A stretch of DNA of 64,000 bases, taken from NCBI GenBank assembly GCA_025506515.1, contig CM046442.1, positions 112,230,491-112,294,490 of the forward strand. Reading direction: 5' to 3'. Both the position numbers and the translations under genes were made by a program. Source of the DNA: Flaveria trinervia. Lineage: Eukaryota; Streptophyta; Magnoliopsida; Asterales; Asteraceae. Positions 45,930 to 58,267 of the stretch are shown here, piece by piece. A model generated the notes under the pieces. It was given only the letters and a program-made list of their open reading frames with translations, had not been told where the DNA came from and made no database searches. The first letter of the stretch is position 1, and every line of letters starts with the position of its first letter.

Positions 45930-47290
45930 AAAACCTGTTATTCCTCAAAGAATTGTGGGTAATGCTGCCTCATCTCTTCTTCAGTCTCCCACGTAGACTC
46001 AGATCCCTTCTGTGCTTCCACTGCACACGCACAAGGGGAACCACTTTATTCCTCAGCCTCTTTTCCTTTGGATCAATGATTGCCACTGGTTGCTCCACAT
46101 AATTGAGCCGTTCGTCTACTTCGATATCCTCCAATGGAACAATCATGTCTTCATCAGCTAAGCACTTCCTTAGATGAGATACATGGAACGTCGGGTGAAT
46201 TCCACTTAAATCTTCTGGTAACTCCAACCTATAGGCCACCTCTCCTACTCGAGCAATGATTCGGAAAGGGCCTATATATCTTGGCTCAACTTGCCCCACT
46301 TCTTGAATCTGATAATACCCTTCCAAGGTGAGACCTTCAACATAACCCGATCACCCACCTGGAACTCAATCGGTCTACGTCGCTTATCGGCATACGACTT
46401 CTGTCTATCTTTGGCTGCCTTCATGAAGGCTTTAATCTTCTCAAGCTTTTCAGTCGTAGCCTCGATTACCTCGACGCTCCCTAATTCCTTTTGACCAATA
46501 TCACCCCAACAAACGGGTGTTCTGCATCTCCTACCGTATAGCATCTTGTATGGTGGCATGCCAATGCTGGCATGATAGCTATTGTTGTACGAGAATTCAG
46601 CTAACGGTAAGTGGTCATCCCAACTTCCCCCAAAATCAATCACACATGCCCGCAACATGTCTTCTAGTGTCTGAATGTTCCTTTCTGACTGAACATCAGT
46701 TTAGGGATGATAAGCCGTGCTAATATGTAACCTCGTTCGCATAGCATCGTGGAATTTCTTCCAGAATTTAGATGTAAATCAGGTGTCACGATCAGACACA
46801 ATAGACACTGGCACACCGTGATGAGTTACAACCTCCTTGATGAACAGGTCGGCCAACCTCTCAGATGAATACGTTTCGTGGATCGGTAGGAAGTGAGCAC
46901 TCTTTGTCAGACGATCCACAATCACCCATATGGCATCGTACCCTTTAGGAGTACGTGGCAGCTTCGTAATGAAATTCATGGTGATGTGCTCCCACTTCCA
47001 TTCCGGTATATCCAAAGGTTGGATCTTCCCAAACGGCTTCTGATGTTTGGCCTTCACTTGCAAACAAGTAAGGCACTTACTTACATACTCCACACGTCAC
47101 GCTTCATACCCGGCCACCAATAATCTTTCTTCATATCTTGATACATCTTTGTGGCACCAGGATGAATGAGTATCAAGTCTTGTGAGCCTCATCCAAAATC
47201 CATACACGTAGATCCCCGAAACAAGGAACCCACACTTGTCCAAATCAGGTTTTAACACCGACTGTGTTTTCACCCAATTCCCCAACCAAA
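45930..47290 (-). pseudogene. pol: Chromovirus no. 2 integrase
   Basis: Domains in coding order: the zinc-binding end with CLTCLQVKAKHQKPFGKIQP (about 47060), the core with ITMNFITKLPRTPKGYDAIW (about 46975), VIVDRLTKSAHFLPI, an FGGSWDDHLPLAEFSYNNSYH stretch (about 46620), GRRCRTPVCW, the GPFRIIARVGEVAYRLELP module (about 46250) and the chromodomain-like tail (VRVQWKHR, about 46020). The first catalytic Asp, present as MDFI in element no. 1, is MNFI here, a single transition (GAT to AAT). Frames change at about 46300, 46680 and 47095. The enzyme would be inactive even if the frames were restored. Confidence 0.88.
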
Positions 47291-48350
47291 CCTCTCATTC
47301 TTTCAGATTTTAGATGATCTTCTTTTAATGCCTCATCCTGAAACTCCTTGACTTGCTTCATTACATCATAGGTCATGATCAGTTGGTATGCTTTCACCCG
47401 AATCGGCTCGGGCCTCTCCTTCCGGCTAAGAGCATCAGCCACCACGTTGGCTTTGCCCGGATGGTAATGGATCTCGCAATCATAATCCTTTATAAGCTCC
47501 AACCATCGCCTCTGCCTCATATTCAGATACTTCTGCTCGAAGAAGTACTTCAAGCTCTTGTGGTCAGTGAAAATGGTGCACTTCGTCCCATACAGATAGT
47601 GCCTCCAATCTTTAGTGCAAAGACCACGACTGCTAGCTCCAAGTCATGAGTAGGGTAATTGACCTCATGAACCTTCAACTATCGGGACGCATAGGCTATA
47701 ACCTTCCCTCTCTGCATTAACACGCACCCTAACCGAGTAAGAAGCATCAGAATAAACCACCAGATCTTCGCTCCCATCGGGTAGTGACAGAACATGAGCT
47801 TGAGTCAACCTCACCTTAATTCTTCAAACGCCTTCTCTTGAGCTTGACCCCATACGAACTTCACATATTTTTGGGTCAACTTGGTTAGCGGAGAAGCGAT
47901 CTTGGAAAAGTCTTGAATGAATCTTATATAGTAGCCCGCCAAACCCAGGAAACTATGAATCTCGGATGGCGTCTTTGGTGACTTCCATTGCATAACCGCT
48001 TCCACCTTTGCCGGGTCCACCATAATCCCCTCAGGATTCACCACATGACCCAAGAACTGAACTTCGCGCAACCAGAACGTGCACTTGGAGAATTTTGCAT
48101 ACAACTTCTCCCTCCTCAACGTCTCTAAAGCCTCCCGAATATGCCCGGCATGCTCAATCTCATTTTTCGAATAAATCATGATATCATCAATAAACACAAT
48201 TACTGATTTATCCAACATCGGCCAACACACACGGTTCATCAGATCCATAAAAGCAGCTGGCGCATTGGTCGAACCAAAGGACATGACAAGAAACTCGTAA
48301 TGACCATAGCGCATGCGAAATGCTGTTTTAGGGATATCCGACTCCTTCAC
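47291..48350 (-). pseudogene. pol: Chromovirus no. 2 reverse transcriptase (C-terminal part) and RNase H
   Basis: The open frame 48350-47811 carries GHYEFLVMSFGSTNAPA (about 48290), the catalytic FIDDIMIYS (about 48190; YxDD-type box with Phe first), KFSKCTFWLREVQFLGHVV and HSFLGLAGYYIRFI. Downstream, RNase H is broken between about 47810 and 47560, and the end of pol reappears as QRRWLELIKDYDCEIHYHPG and ADALSRKE (about 47510-47420). Confidence 0.85.
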
Positions 48351-49445
48351 TTTAAGCTGATGATAGCCCGATCGAAGGTCGATCCTTGAAAACTAACTAG
48401 CACCTTGAAGCTGATCGAATAAATCATCTATTCTCGGTAAGGGGTAGCGGTTCTTCACTGTCAACTTATTTAGCTCACGGTAGTCAATACACATCCTCAT
48501 ACTACCATCTTTCTTCTTTACAAACAAGACCGGAGCACCGCAAGGAGAGATACTCAATCTGATGAACCCCTTATCAAGCAACTCTTGCAACTGCTCCATC
48601 AATTCTTTCATCTCTGTCGGAGCCAAACGGTACGGTGCCTTGGCAACAGGTTGGGCTCCCAGTATCAGATCAATCTGGAACTCGATCTCATGGTCAGGTG
48701 GCACTCCTAATAAGTCTTCTGGGAATACGTCTGGAAAGTCAGACACAACGGGTACATCGGATCGTTGTGGTGTTGACGTATCCACATCCTTTACATAGGC
48801 CAAGTAGGCACTACATCCACGCCTCATACACTTTCCCGCCACCGCCATTGAAATTACCTTCGGAATCGTAGTCACCCGATCACCATAGACTGTCACCAAA
48901 CTACCGTCAGGCGTTGTCAAACAAATCATCTTCTTACGACACGCAATGTTTGCCTCGAAGTCCGCCAACCAATCCATCCCAAGAACCAAATCAAAACCAC
49001 CTAAGGTCATTACAAACGGTCTAACAGGAAACTTATGACCCTCAAGCTCCACGTCACAGTTCTCTATCATCTCAGAGATTCTAGTAGACTTACCTATGGC
49101 AGTTTCTACATCGAAGGACGCATCAACACGTCTACTACTAACAGGCAGCTTAGCACAGAAAGCAGTAGAAATAAAACTTTTATTGGCACCCGAATCAGAT
49201 AACACAGAAGCTAAAGTTTGGTTCACCAGAAACGTACCGGACACGACATCAGGGTCCATCCTAGCCTCCTCCTGTGTCATCGTGAATGCTCTGGCGCTCG
49301 CCCTTGGTCGTTCACCTCCAGTTTTCTTCACCCCGGAAGCCTCAGCCCTTGGCTTCTTACACTCCCTACTCATATGACCCTCTTCACCACAGTTAAAGCA
49401 CGGGCCGTACGACAGTCCCTGGCCATGTGCCCCGCCTTCCCACAT
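48351..49445 (-). pseudogene. pol: Chromovirus no. 2 zinc knuckle, protease and N-terminal reverse transcriptase
   Basis: One open frame of 350 codons. It starts with a zinc knuckle (CFNCGEEGHMSREC, about 49395), then an aspartic protease (SDSGANKSFIS, about 49205, DSG retained; LGMDWLADF, about 48980). The RT start follows with DVFPEDLLGVPPDHEIEF (about 48730), SPCGAPVLFVKKKDGSMRMC (about 48545) and DYRELNKLTVKNRYPLPRID (about 48480). An in-frame TAG at 48393-48395 stops it after QLQGAS; the RT continues in the same frame beyond that stop. If this is the only lesion here, it is a single premature stop in a well-preserved pol. Confidence 0.9.
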
Positions 49446-50560
49446 TTAAAGCACAAGTTTGACACAAACCTACATTCCCCATTATGCTCTCTCCCACACC
49501 TGCCACACTTCTTCATACTCGTGCCGGCGTGACCACACGGCGGTCGTCCACCCTTGCCTTCTTTTTACCCGTCGAGGCCTCACCCCGACCAAACCTCTTC
49601 CCATTCCATTTTCTATCACCTCCACCCTTCCGACTACCTTCAGCCACCACCACCACACCCCTTCATCATAAACCTTCCTGCCAAATCCACCGCTGACCTA
49701 AACGTGCTCAGTCGGGCGACAATCATGTGCCTGCAAATATCTGCTGGCAATCCTTGAATGTACCTCTTGATTTTTCAAGATAGAGGTGTCACCTGATCCG
49801 GCACCAAACATGCCATCTCGTTAAATTTGGTGGTGTACTGTTGGTGTGTCATCGTTCCCGCCTCCAGTTGTAGAAACTCCCTCTCGACCTTGTCCATTTC
49901 CCGGTAAGGACAAAACTCCTCGATCACCAACTTCTTCAACTCCGACCATCTCATTCTCCGGATCGCCCGACTATCCTCAGCTTGGACTATATTATCCCAC
50001 CAGCACAGAGCCGAGTCCATAAAAGAGTGGGTAGCGAACTTAACTTCTTGTCTTCTCGACACTCGCTGATATCAAGTAAAACCTCCATTTCCCTCACCCA
50101 CTGGTGAGCAGCAGCAGCAGTGCCGTTACCATCAAAAGTAGGGGGCTTGCATCTCATAAACACCCCGTAGTTACAGCCTCGTACAGTCTCCTGCACAAGC
50201 TCTGCTTCTTCCTCTTCTTCTTCATCATTAGACGGAACCGTCTCAGTCTCGGGTTGTCTTCTTTCGCCCGTAGGTCTACTCCTTTCCCTTCTTTCCCCTT
50301 CTCTAACCGCCTTTATCACTTTGGTCACCACAGACGGTTGGATCGTCTGCATGACTTGATGCACTTCCTCCACAACTGCCTCCTTCACCGAGGCTCTCAG
50401 GTTAGCACTCTCATCTCCGCCCTCCGGATGAGGTGTTTCTGGTTCTTCACGAACCACCTTTTCGGCCCTAGGCCTTCCTCTCGTAATCCATGGTTCAGCA
50501 CCACGTCCACCACCACGTGACGCTTTAGATGATCTCCTATCGGCCGTCCTCTAACTCACA
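49446..50560 (-). pseudogene. gag: Chromovirus no. 2 gag
   Basis: The minus strand carries a charged N-terminal part (ERRERSRPTGERRQ, EEEEEEAELVQE), then the gag domain (PPTFDGNGTAAAAHQWVREM, about 50145; FATHSFMDSALCWWDNIVQA, about 50030; YTTKFNEMACLVPDQVTP, about 49820). Two zinc-knuckle-like modules follow in the C terminus (CGRCGREHNGEC and CFKCGKAGHMARDC, about 49510-49420), upstream of the third one in the next frame. A frameshift at about 50050 splits the domain, and others lie between 49775 and 49445. Three zinc knuckles in all is within what Tekay-type elements show. Confidence 0.85.
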
Positions 50561-50885
50561 TTGAAAGATTTAAACACTAATACGGTCATTCAAGGAAACG
50601 ACTCAGTTTATGGCAAGTATAGTAAGTCCCTAATTACAATGGCCAATTGTGATTAGCCGCTTACTTTACTCTTCATACCCCAAGCATTACCTGTCCTGAC
50701 TACATCAGTATTTAAATCTACATACAACACATAACCACAAACCATGCACACATAAAACCAGTTAACATTATGAAAATACCTGATGGCACGCAGCTACTCA
50801 GATTGGCATCCCTTTCCCTTTCCGTCCCATTCTCAGTTTAAGTTAAGGTTTATTTTGAAAATTTACCCATTTCACTTAAACTTTG
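50561..50885 (-). other. Leader between primer-binding site and gag of chromovirus no. 2
   Basis: About 325 bases without an ORF, the expected position of the untranslated leader and packaging signal. No further motif is recognised. Confidence 0.5.
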
Positions 50886-50897
50886 GCTCTGATACCA
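50886..50897 (-). other. Primer-binding site of chromovirus no. 2 (initiator Met tRNA)
   Basis: The complement reads TGGTATCAGAGC, the standard 12-base match to the 3' end of plant initiator Met tRNA, three bases inside the 5' LTR (spacer AGT). Confidence 0.95.
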
Positions 50898-50900
50898 ACT

Positions 50901-53231
50901 TGTAAGGCCCCATTCCCGGGAAGCTTACAGCTGGTAAATCATCGCACATAAAACATATACTTTGCATTTAATCATTAAAACATTGCAGCAGAAACATAAA
51001 CAAATGGCATTTCATTTCATCATAAAAAACTTTTGCAAAATAATGCATCGTTTGACGGTTACACAATTTCATTGTTGTATTACATCACAAAAGCTTTAAA
51101 TAAATGGATGCCATCCAAAAGAGTTGAGCAGCTACCTCGTGCCATCCTCAGCAACCTTACCTGCCAACTGGACAATGCATAAAAGTCAGCGTTGCTGAGT
51201 GAGTTCTAGCTTTATAGCAAAACATACTTTTCTTTCATAAAACCATCCTTTCTTTTATAATCATTTTATAATTTACATTCGTTCGTGATCATACATCGTA
51301 CATATATACAGATAATATCATTATTATCTTCATCATTCTTTCGTTCATACATCCATTCATTCATCATTCATTCATTACTTTAATCATCACCATGAACTTT
51401 ACCCTTCATGCTCGTGATACTGTGCCTAAGCCTATAAAAGACCTTCATCGGTGGTGCCCAGCAGCAAGTGGTCACAGTACCTAAGGTAAAGTTCAGGTAT
51501 ACCATTGTCATATGCTATGCCCTTCATACTCATGATACTGGACCTAAGCCTATAAAAGACCTTCATTGGTGGTGTCCAGCACCAAGTGGTCACAGTACCT
51601 AAGACACGCAACAATGGTTCATCCATATGGTCAATTATAAAGAAGGACCCCAATGTGCGTCCTTTGGGGTAGCTAACCTGCACATCGTTGAGTTATCACC
51701 TACAATGGGTGTGCACCTCCATAAATCTGCTTGCAAGCCTTTCTTACATTCATTCATTCATTAATGCATGAATTCATCATCATGTTCCTCTTTCATATCT
51801 TTCACTTTACGTTACATAATACTTCGCTCATTCATTATCATAACACGTAAAGTCATAGGAAAGATAATCATACATCATCACAAGGAACATAAACATATCA
51901 TTCACACATCATCATGCAGGGCATCATACATACATCATGCATAACCATGCAACGTCATCATCATCATCATCAACATCAAGCATATAACATTACATGCCCA
52001 TCCTACATTTATGACCTCAAAAGTCAACTTACATAACCCCTAGGAATCTCCTAGGTCAAAGCCTACATTACCTCTTTTCTTAAAAAGTCAGAATTTTTCT
52101 AAGTGTTCATCCGCATTTCCTATAGTCATCCGCATTTCCTACAGTTCATCCGCATTGGTTATAGTTCATCCACATTTGTCATCCGCATTTGCCTAACTTA
52201 TCCGCATTTGGTTTCCTTCGTCCGCATTTGCTATCGTTCATCCGCATTGGATTTACTTCATTCGCATTTGCTATAGTTCATCCACATTGGTCCTCTACCT
52301 TGGACTTACTCATCCGCATTTCCCAGACTTAGTCAAATGCTCATCTGCATTTTCCAGACTTAGTCAAATGCTCATCCGCATTTCCCACACTTAGTCAAAT
52401 GCTAATATGCATTTCATGCACTTAGCCAATGTTCATCCGCACTGAATTCATCCGCATTTGACTCCATCCGCGTTTGACTCCATCCACATTGACTTACCCA
52501 TTGGTTAATGTTCATCCGCATTAACCCTTTCCATCCGCATTTACCTTCAAACACTTGGGCAGATTTGAAAACTTATCAAGTGGGTCTAAAACATCAGATT
52601 CGATTCCTATGCACCATTCACATGTTCTAAGCTTAATCTTACACTCTAAGCCTTAGAAACACCATCATACATCATCAAGCATGAACATTGTCACACATCA
52701 CATCATAACATCATCATACACACATTCAAGCATACGGGTTCGAAACCCAGTTTAATAAAACATACATTCATGCACTTCCAGCCCCAAAATTTGTTAAAAC
52801 CAGTAAAAGAGGGGTCCTAGAACTCATCTTTGTAGCTTTTGAATATGGCTTCCTCCAAACACATTTGCAAATTGAATTGAACCACTTAGAAACCCACTAA
52901 AAACATACCCGAACACATACAAACACACATAAGCATAAACCCAAGGATAAGACCAGTCAATAACACCATAAAAGCATGAATTTTTACCTTGAATTCGAAC
53001 TCTTTCTTGTTCTTCCTTCAAAACTGAGAACTTGCTGCTCTTTCTCTCTCTAAAACCTGAAAATTAGAGGTGTATGTGATATAGGGCGGCCATACCACCT
53101 TTTACACCCACTTTTCAAACATTTGTCCTTTTGGACACTTTTTACTCCTAGACTTGGGTTTTATTTCTTTTCCTTCTTTTCTTTCACTTTATTCTTCTCT
53201 TCCTTTGACTTTAAAATAACCGGGTGTTACA
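50901..53231 (-). mobile_element. Tekay-like chromovirus no. 2: 5' LTR
   Basis: About 2.33 kb, running from TGTAAGGCCCCATT to ACCGGGTGTTACA. It contains the about 117-bp duplication (51401-51603) and the CATCCGCATT block (52107-52540). The primer-binding site on its left makes it the 5' LTR. The base context right of it (AATAG) does not match the five bases left of the other LTR (TGAGT), so the element has no target-site duplication. Confidence 0.92.
52107..52540. repeat. CATCCGCATT minisatellite in chromovirus no. 2 right LTR
   Basis: Homologous to the block in the left LTR, with a few unit substitutions (CATCTGCATT, AATATGCATT) and the same spacers. Confidence 0.9.
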
Positions 53232-53233
53232 AA

Positions 53234-53714
53234 TAGCTAATGGAAATCATTGAGGTCTATTAAGGAAAGTTGTGTAGAGTGTTATAAAGGGAATGAGTAT
53301 CTCATCTCATTCTTATCTTCTTTTTCGTTTTGCAACTAATATATTTTTTGGTTCTTTCTTTTACTATTATATTCTAAGTTGTTAGTTAGTTCTAGGGTTT
53401 GGTCTTGTTTGACACTAGAAATTGGCTTTGTTTGATTTTTTCTTATAATCTTCACATCGGTGAAGATCTAATATATAAACAATCACAGATCGACTATTGA
53501 ATCTGTAATGTTGTTCTTGATTATTCATTTAGTTTGATTCTTGTTTTTTTGACATCTTGCTTTCTAGAAAACCAACATATAGCAAGGAAAGCCATAGTTT
53601 CACTCCTTTTTTAGGATCTAGTCAGCCTTAATGCTGCGTTTGGTTGGAAAAAATATAATTGAATGGAATAAAAATAAGAAACTATATAATTTTCAAGTAA
53701 AACTATGTTTAAGT
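53234..53714 (+). repeat. Right copy of the segment flanking chromovirus no. 2 (no solo LTR)
   Basis: It matches the left copy (42404-43598) from TAGCTAATGG on but lacks the 707-bp solo LTR, so it preserves its empty target site (GAGTG, about 53277-53281). Beyond 53714 the sequence continues into the complete MITE, which the left copy does not. Confidence 0.88.
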
Positions 53715-53942
53715 GATCAATTAAAAGTAAACTCAAGGGAATGTTTCACATCAAATTTATTTGGTTATGAGATTTTATAATCCTTCCACCTAGAGAGGGA
53801 ATTTAAAATCCCACAATCGGAATTTGAGGTGAAGCATTCCCTTTGTTTTTACATTTCATTACCCACTCAAACATAATTTACTTGAAAATTATACTAGTTT
53901 CTCAATTCCATTCCATTTTATTCCTTCCAACCAAACACAACC
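53632..53942. mobile_element. Tourist-like MITE (PIF/Harbinger type), complete
   Basis: A 311-bp foldback element with terminal inverted repeats of about 80 bp: left TGCTGCGTTTGGTTGG, right CCAACCAAACACAACC. They continue inward through AATGGAAT, GAAACTA and TATAATTTTCAAGTAAA on both sides. It is flanked by TAA at 53629-53631 and 53943-53945, the usual three-base target of this superfamily. It has no coding capacity and would depend on a transposase elsewhere. Confidence 0.88.
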
Positions 53943-53945
53943 TAA

Positions 53946-54910
53946 GAGTTTATAAGATAACACTAACATCGATGTGATCGAGTTGCAAGACTGAACCTAA
54001 ACATTATACTAGGATGCAATTTGTAACCATACACTATTAGCAAAAGGACATACAAGCAATAGATTGCTAACCGTTCATCCGCAGGCTCATAGAAAACACC
54101 TACAACCAACCTGTTAGAGACACTTCTTTTTAACACCCCAAATCCTATCGTAATAGTTACAAATATGTGAAATATAAAACTTGCATGTTATATATTGATG
54201 AATGAATAGTAACAAGTAAGATGACTATTTAAAAGATGAGATATGTTGTCTTTGATATTACTATATTTTAACAAAACTTTGTTGACTCGTATAGAGAAAT
54301 AAGCTCGTCCAACGGCATATTTAAAATTATATAAAATACTATACTTTAAAAGTTAAGAGGAAAAAATAAATAAAGTAAGAAGGTCGATCACTAAGTATGT
54401 AAGCAACTAAGCTACTCATTTTCATCCAAGTTGCCCACTTGCTATAAAAGTGTAAATATAAGCTTATATGTTTCTTTTAGAATATAAGTTTTTCTTATGA
54501 ACGTTCTAGTATAAAAAGAATTTTGAGTAGTTAAACCCTGTTGAGTATTGTTATTAGTCATTTTATAAACTTGGGTAGGAGCACAAGTAGAAAGTATCTA
54601 CATCTACCTGTTGTAGATAGTTTTAATGTATGTTTTTGTGTAAATTATATCAAGTTAATTATATTTTATTTTACTATTATTATTAAGAGTAGTATTAGTG
54701 TACTATGTTGCTTTTTAGACGTTAAAGTTATTCTTAATGGTGACTATTATTAAGTAGTCTAGCCTTAGTTAGGCATGAATTGATTACTAATGCTTAAACA
54801 AGACATTGTTCACCAATATTCAACTATAATAATAATTGGTTAGTTGTATCATTATTTAACCTAGAATTACTTGAACTGCATTAGGACTTTGAGATATTAT
54901 TACATCGTAC
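53946..54910. other. Non-coding stretch between MITE and Copia element
   Basis: AT-rich and without a recognised gene or repeat. The longest frame (54541-54753, 70 codons) is hydrophobic by base composition and has no domain I know. It ends with CGTAC, the probable target-site repeat of the Copia element. Confidence 0.45.
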
Positions 54911-55851
54911 TGTTGGGGTTTCTCATACATTTACAAGATGTTTAACCATTTAAACATATGAAACGTAGCGGAATATAATACTTTAAACATGTTAAAGTTT
55001 CTGAAAAATTACCATTATCATGTGTAAAACAACAAACCCATAGACAAAAGGATCTTTATTATGTGAAAAGCTAGCATACAAAATGAACAAGAACACCCAT
55101 AGGGTGTTCATAGAAATCTACCTTTCAGGACACAATGTTGTGGATGAAAGGAATGAAAAAGATGATAATGTTCTTGAGTTTCTAGCCTTCAAAGGAGAAA
55201 ACCTCAAGTTGTAATACCCACAAACTTCTTCCAAACACCTTGCTTTTTTAGGGAGCTTTACACCAAAACAATCTTCCAAAGCTACTATCTAAATCCGAAA
55301 TTCAGCCCCAAATTTCAGCCACAAATCCGAATTTTTCAAGAGGTTTTTGAGTGTTCTTGCTTGAGTGAAAGGAAGAGAGAAGAAGTGTAAATGATGGAAG
55401 AGTGTGTAAGTCATAAGTCTTGCATGAAACAAGACATAATATGGTGTTTCCAAGGCCCCCTTGGGCGGCCGAATATCCTTTCAAAAAAGGTTTCCCACCC
55501 ATTAGATATTTTGTTAAAATAAAACACTCTTCCATGCATTTAGGTTATAAAATTAAAACATAGTCTAATTTTATAACATGACACACTTTTATTTCACATT
55601 ATTTAACCAACTTAAATAATGAAACAAATAAAAATCTCATGAACAAATTATCCATATAATGTTGTTCTATCACAAAAGCAATATTTAGAAAACCAAATTT
55701 CTAAATAGGTGTCAATATTTTTGTATGATCTTATCAACAAATAATTATTTATTGGTGTTTGTATAGCTTGTTATTGGGTATGACCCGACTTGGATCATAA
55801 CGTACTAACCACATCAATCTTGTATGTGTCTTGGGCATATAAGAACCAACA
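54911..55851 (-). mobile_element. Copia element: 3' LTR
   Basis: 941 bp. On the coding strand it starts TGTTGGTTCTTATATG and ends AGAAACCCCAACA. It closely matches the 5' LTR at 62093-63032 with scattered differences (GTAGCGG here, GCAGCGG there; GGGCATAT here, GCGCATAT there), indicating a fairly recent insertion. A polypurine tract adjoins it. Confidence 0.93.
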
Positions 55852-55863
55852 ATCTCCCACTTG
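55852..55863 (-). other. Polypurine tract of the Copia element
   Basis: The complement reads CAAGTGGGAGAT directly before the 3' LTR start TGTTGG, a typical Copia plus-strand primer. Confidence 0.9.
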
Positions 55864-56625
55864 CACAAGATTCATAGAAGATTGATACAAGCAGTAAATA
55901 CCGCCTAACAACGGTTTACTACCCTTAATACGTATGACTAAGTGCCATTCAATAACATCATTTCCTTCAAGTACCATACTTGAAATGTTTTAGGTGAATC
56001 AATCATCTATCCCTTTGTCGCAGATGTTATGTTAAATCCTAGAGACACAGAGTGATCATTCTCCATTGATTTAACTTTATCAGGCCTTAGACATCTAACT
56101 CTCAACGAATAAGAGGAACAAATCCCATCTTGACTACATATGTTTCTCACAATCACCTTGTGTCACACCTGAACATAGTCTCATGTACTGTCCATTATTT
56201 CAGAACAGCGGATAACTAGATCAAGGTATGACACTTGGTGAATATCAAAACCCAATATGTATCTCAGGTCTGAGGATACCAAATGATATTCGCTTTTTCT
56301 CAAATTTACTTATGATCAATCAATAAGATTCCATGTAGTAAAATTTGAGAACGGGTTAGTCCAATATTTGTATCCCACAAATATCTATGAACCTTGGTAG
56401 CAACCCATTGCTCTATATTCATCCTTATGAATATCAACCAATTCAAGTTCATAATAATCTTACCCTCACACTTGTACCACAAGTCTGAATGACTACGGAC
56501 ATTTAGAGTAAACAATTTACTCATGGATTAAACATGCTAAATTGGAACATTAATTGAAACATTATAACCAAATAATTTTATTCAAATAATAAAAGGTTCC
56601 ACATATCCAAATACAAAATTACAAA
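55864..56625 (-). other. Copia element: untranslated region between pol and 3' LTR
   Basis: About 760 bp without a convincing ORF. Two frames of 60-72 codons show no domain. It is too short for an additional gene of known type and is treated as 3' untranslated sequence. Confidence 0.5.
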
Positions 56626-57430
56626 TCAAATCCAATCACTAGAATATCGAAGTCCTATGGCACAAGTATGACCTTCATGCTTTGCCTTTTCAAGGAGCTT
56701 CGTGAGAGGATCCGCAATGTTTTGATCTGTGTGAACTTTGCGAATACATATCTTTCCCTTTTCAACTTCATCTCGTATGTAGTTGAATCTCCGCTCAATG
56801 TGCCTAGTCTTTTGATGAGCACGAGGTTCCTTGATTTGGGCAATCACACCTCGTTATCACAAAAGATCTCTAGGGGTCCTGAATGGAAGGGACAACCCCT
56901 AGATCGGCAATGAATTTCTTCAACCATGCAGCTTCTTGAGCTGCCAATGAGGCGGCGACGTATTCTGATTCTGTAGTTGATAGAGCCACCACATCCTGTT
57001 TGGAGCTCTTCCAAGAGACCGCTCCTCCATTCAGAATGAAAATATATCCCGATTGTGACCGTGAATCATCACGATCGGTTTGGAAACTCGCATCCGTGTA
57101 ACCTTTTACAAAAAGTTCTTCATCACCAGATCCATAGATTAGGAACATATCTTTTGTCCTCCTTAGGTACTTAAGTACGTTCTTAACAGCCATCCAATGA
57201 CTGTTTCCAGGATTTTGCTGGTATCGACTTGTCATGCTTAAGGCGCATGACACGTCCGGTCGAGTGCATATCATTGCATACATGATGGATCCAATAGCAG
57301 ATGCGTATGGGATTGCCTTCATTTTATCTTGCTCATCCTTTGAGCTAGGACATTGAGTCATACTCAATATCGTTCCTCTTTGAATAGGTACCGTACCTTT
57401 CTTAGAGTTCTCCATCTTGAACCTTTTCAA
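56626..57430 (-). pseudogene. pol: Copia element: RNase H and pol C terminus
   Basis: The frame 57430-56870 carries PYASAIGSIMYAMICTRPDV, KNVLKYLRRTKDMFLIYG, the RNase H start YTDASFQTDRDDSRSQSGY (about 57095), VSWKSSKQDVVALSTTESEY (about 57000) and AAQEAAWLKKFI. A frame change near 56870 leads to the last block (KTRHIERRFNYIRDEV, IADPLTKLL, about 56800-56690). All acidic catalytic residues visible here are conserved. Confidence 0.87.
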
Positions 57431-58240
57431 GATCTATCAATGTATGCACTTTGATTCAAACCAATCAACCGCCTTGATCTATCCCTATAGATCTTTATTC
57501 CCAGAATATAGGCGGCTTCACCAAGATTCTTAATGGAGAAATAGCTTCCAAGCCAGGCTTTTACACCCTCCATGGTTGGAATGTCATTTCCAAATAGTAG
57601 GATGTCATCGACATATAATACTAGGAAAATGATGATGCTCCCACTAGCTTTCTTATATACACATGCTTCATCAACGTTTTTGATGAACCCAAATTTGGTT
57701 ATTTCTTCATCAAAACGGTGATTCCAACTTCTCAATGCTTGTTTCAATCCATAGATTGATTTCTTTAACTTGCATACTTTATTAGGATGTTTTGGATCGA
57801 CAAAACCTTCAGGTTGAATCATATATACATCTTCCTCAAGATATCCATTTAGGAAAGCGGTTTTGACATCCATTTGCCAAATCTCATAATCATAATGAGC
57901 AGCTATGGCAAACAATATCCTTATAGACTTTAGTATCATAACATGTGAGAAGGTTTCATCATAATCAACCCCTTGAGTTTGAGTAAAACCCTTTGCTACA
58001 AGTCTAGCCTTATAAGTATCCAAGTTTCCATGCATATCGGTTTTCTTCTTGAAACCCACTTGCTTCCAACTACTTTGGAGTTAAGAGGTGGTAACCAAGT
58101 CCTATACTTGATTTTCATGCATGGATTTCATCTTAACGCTCATGGCCTCGAGCCATTTGTCATAATCCGAATTGGACACTGCATCATGGTATGTGGTTGG
58201 TTCATCTGAATCTACCACATAGCATCCATCCATGAAAAAT
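57427..58240 (-). pseudogene. pol: Copia element: reverse transcriptase
   Basis: An intact frame of 210 codons (58059-57427) holds YKARLVAKGFTQTQGVDYDE (about 58005), WQMDVKTAFLNGYLEEDVYM (about 57880), QPEGFVDP, KSIYGLKQALRSWN (about 57750) and the catalytic YVDDILLFGND (about 57615). It ends with INKNLGEAAYILGIKI-like sequence. The fingers N-terminus (about 58240-58060) is in other frames. At 57427 a one-base change shifts into the RNase H frame. Confidence 0.9.
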
Positions 58241-58267
58241 CCATATCTTTCAGGTGGATTACTAGTT

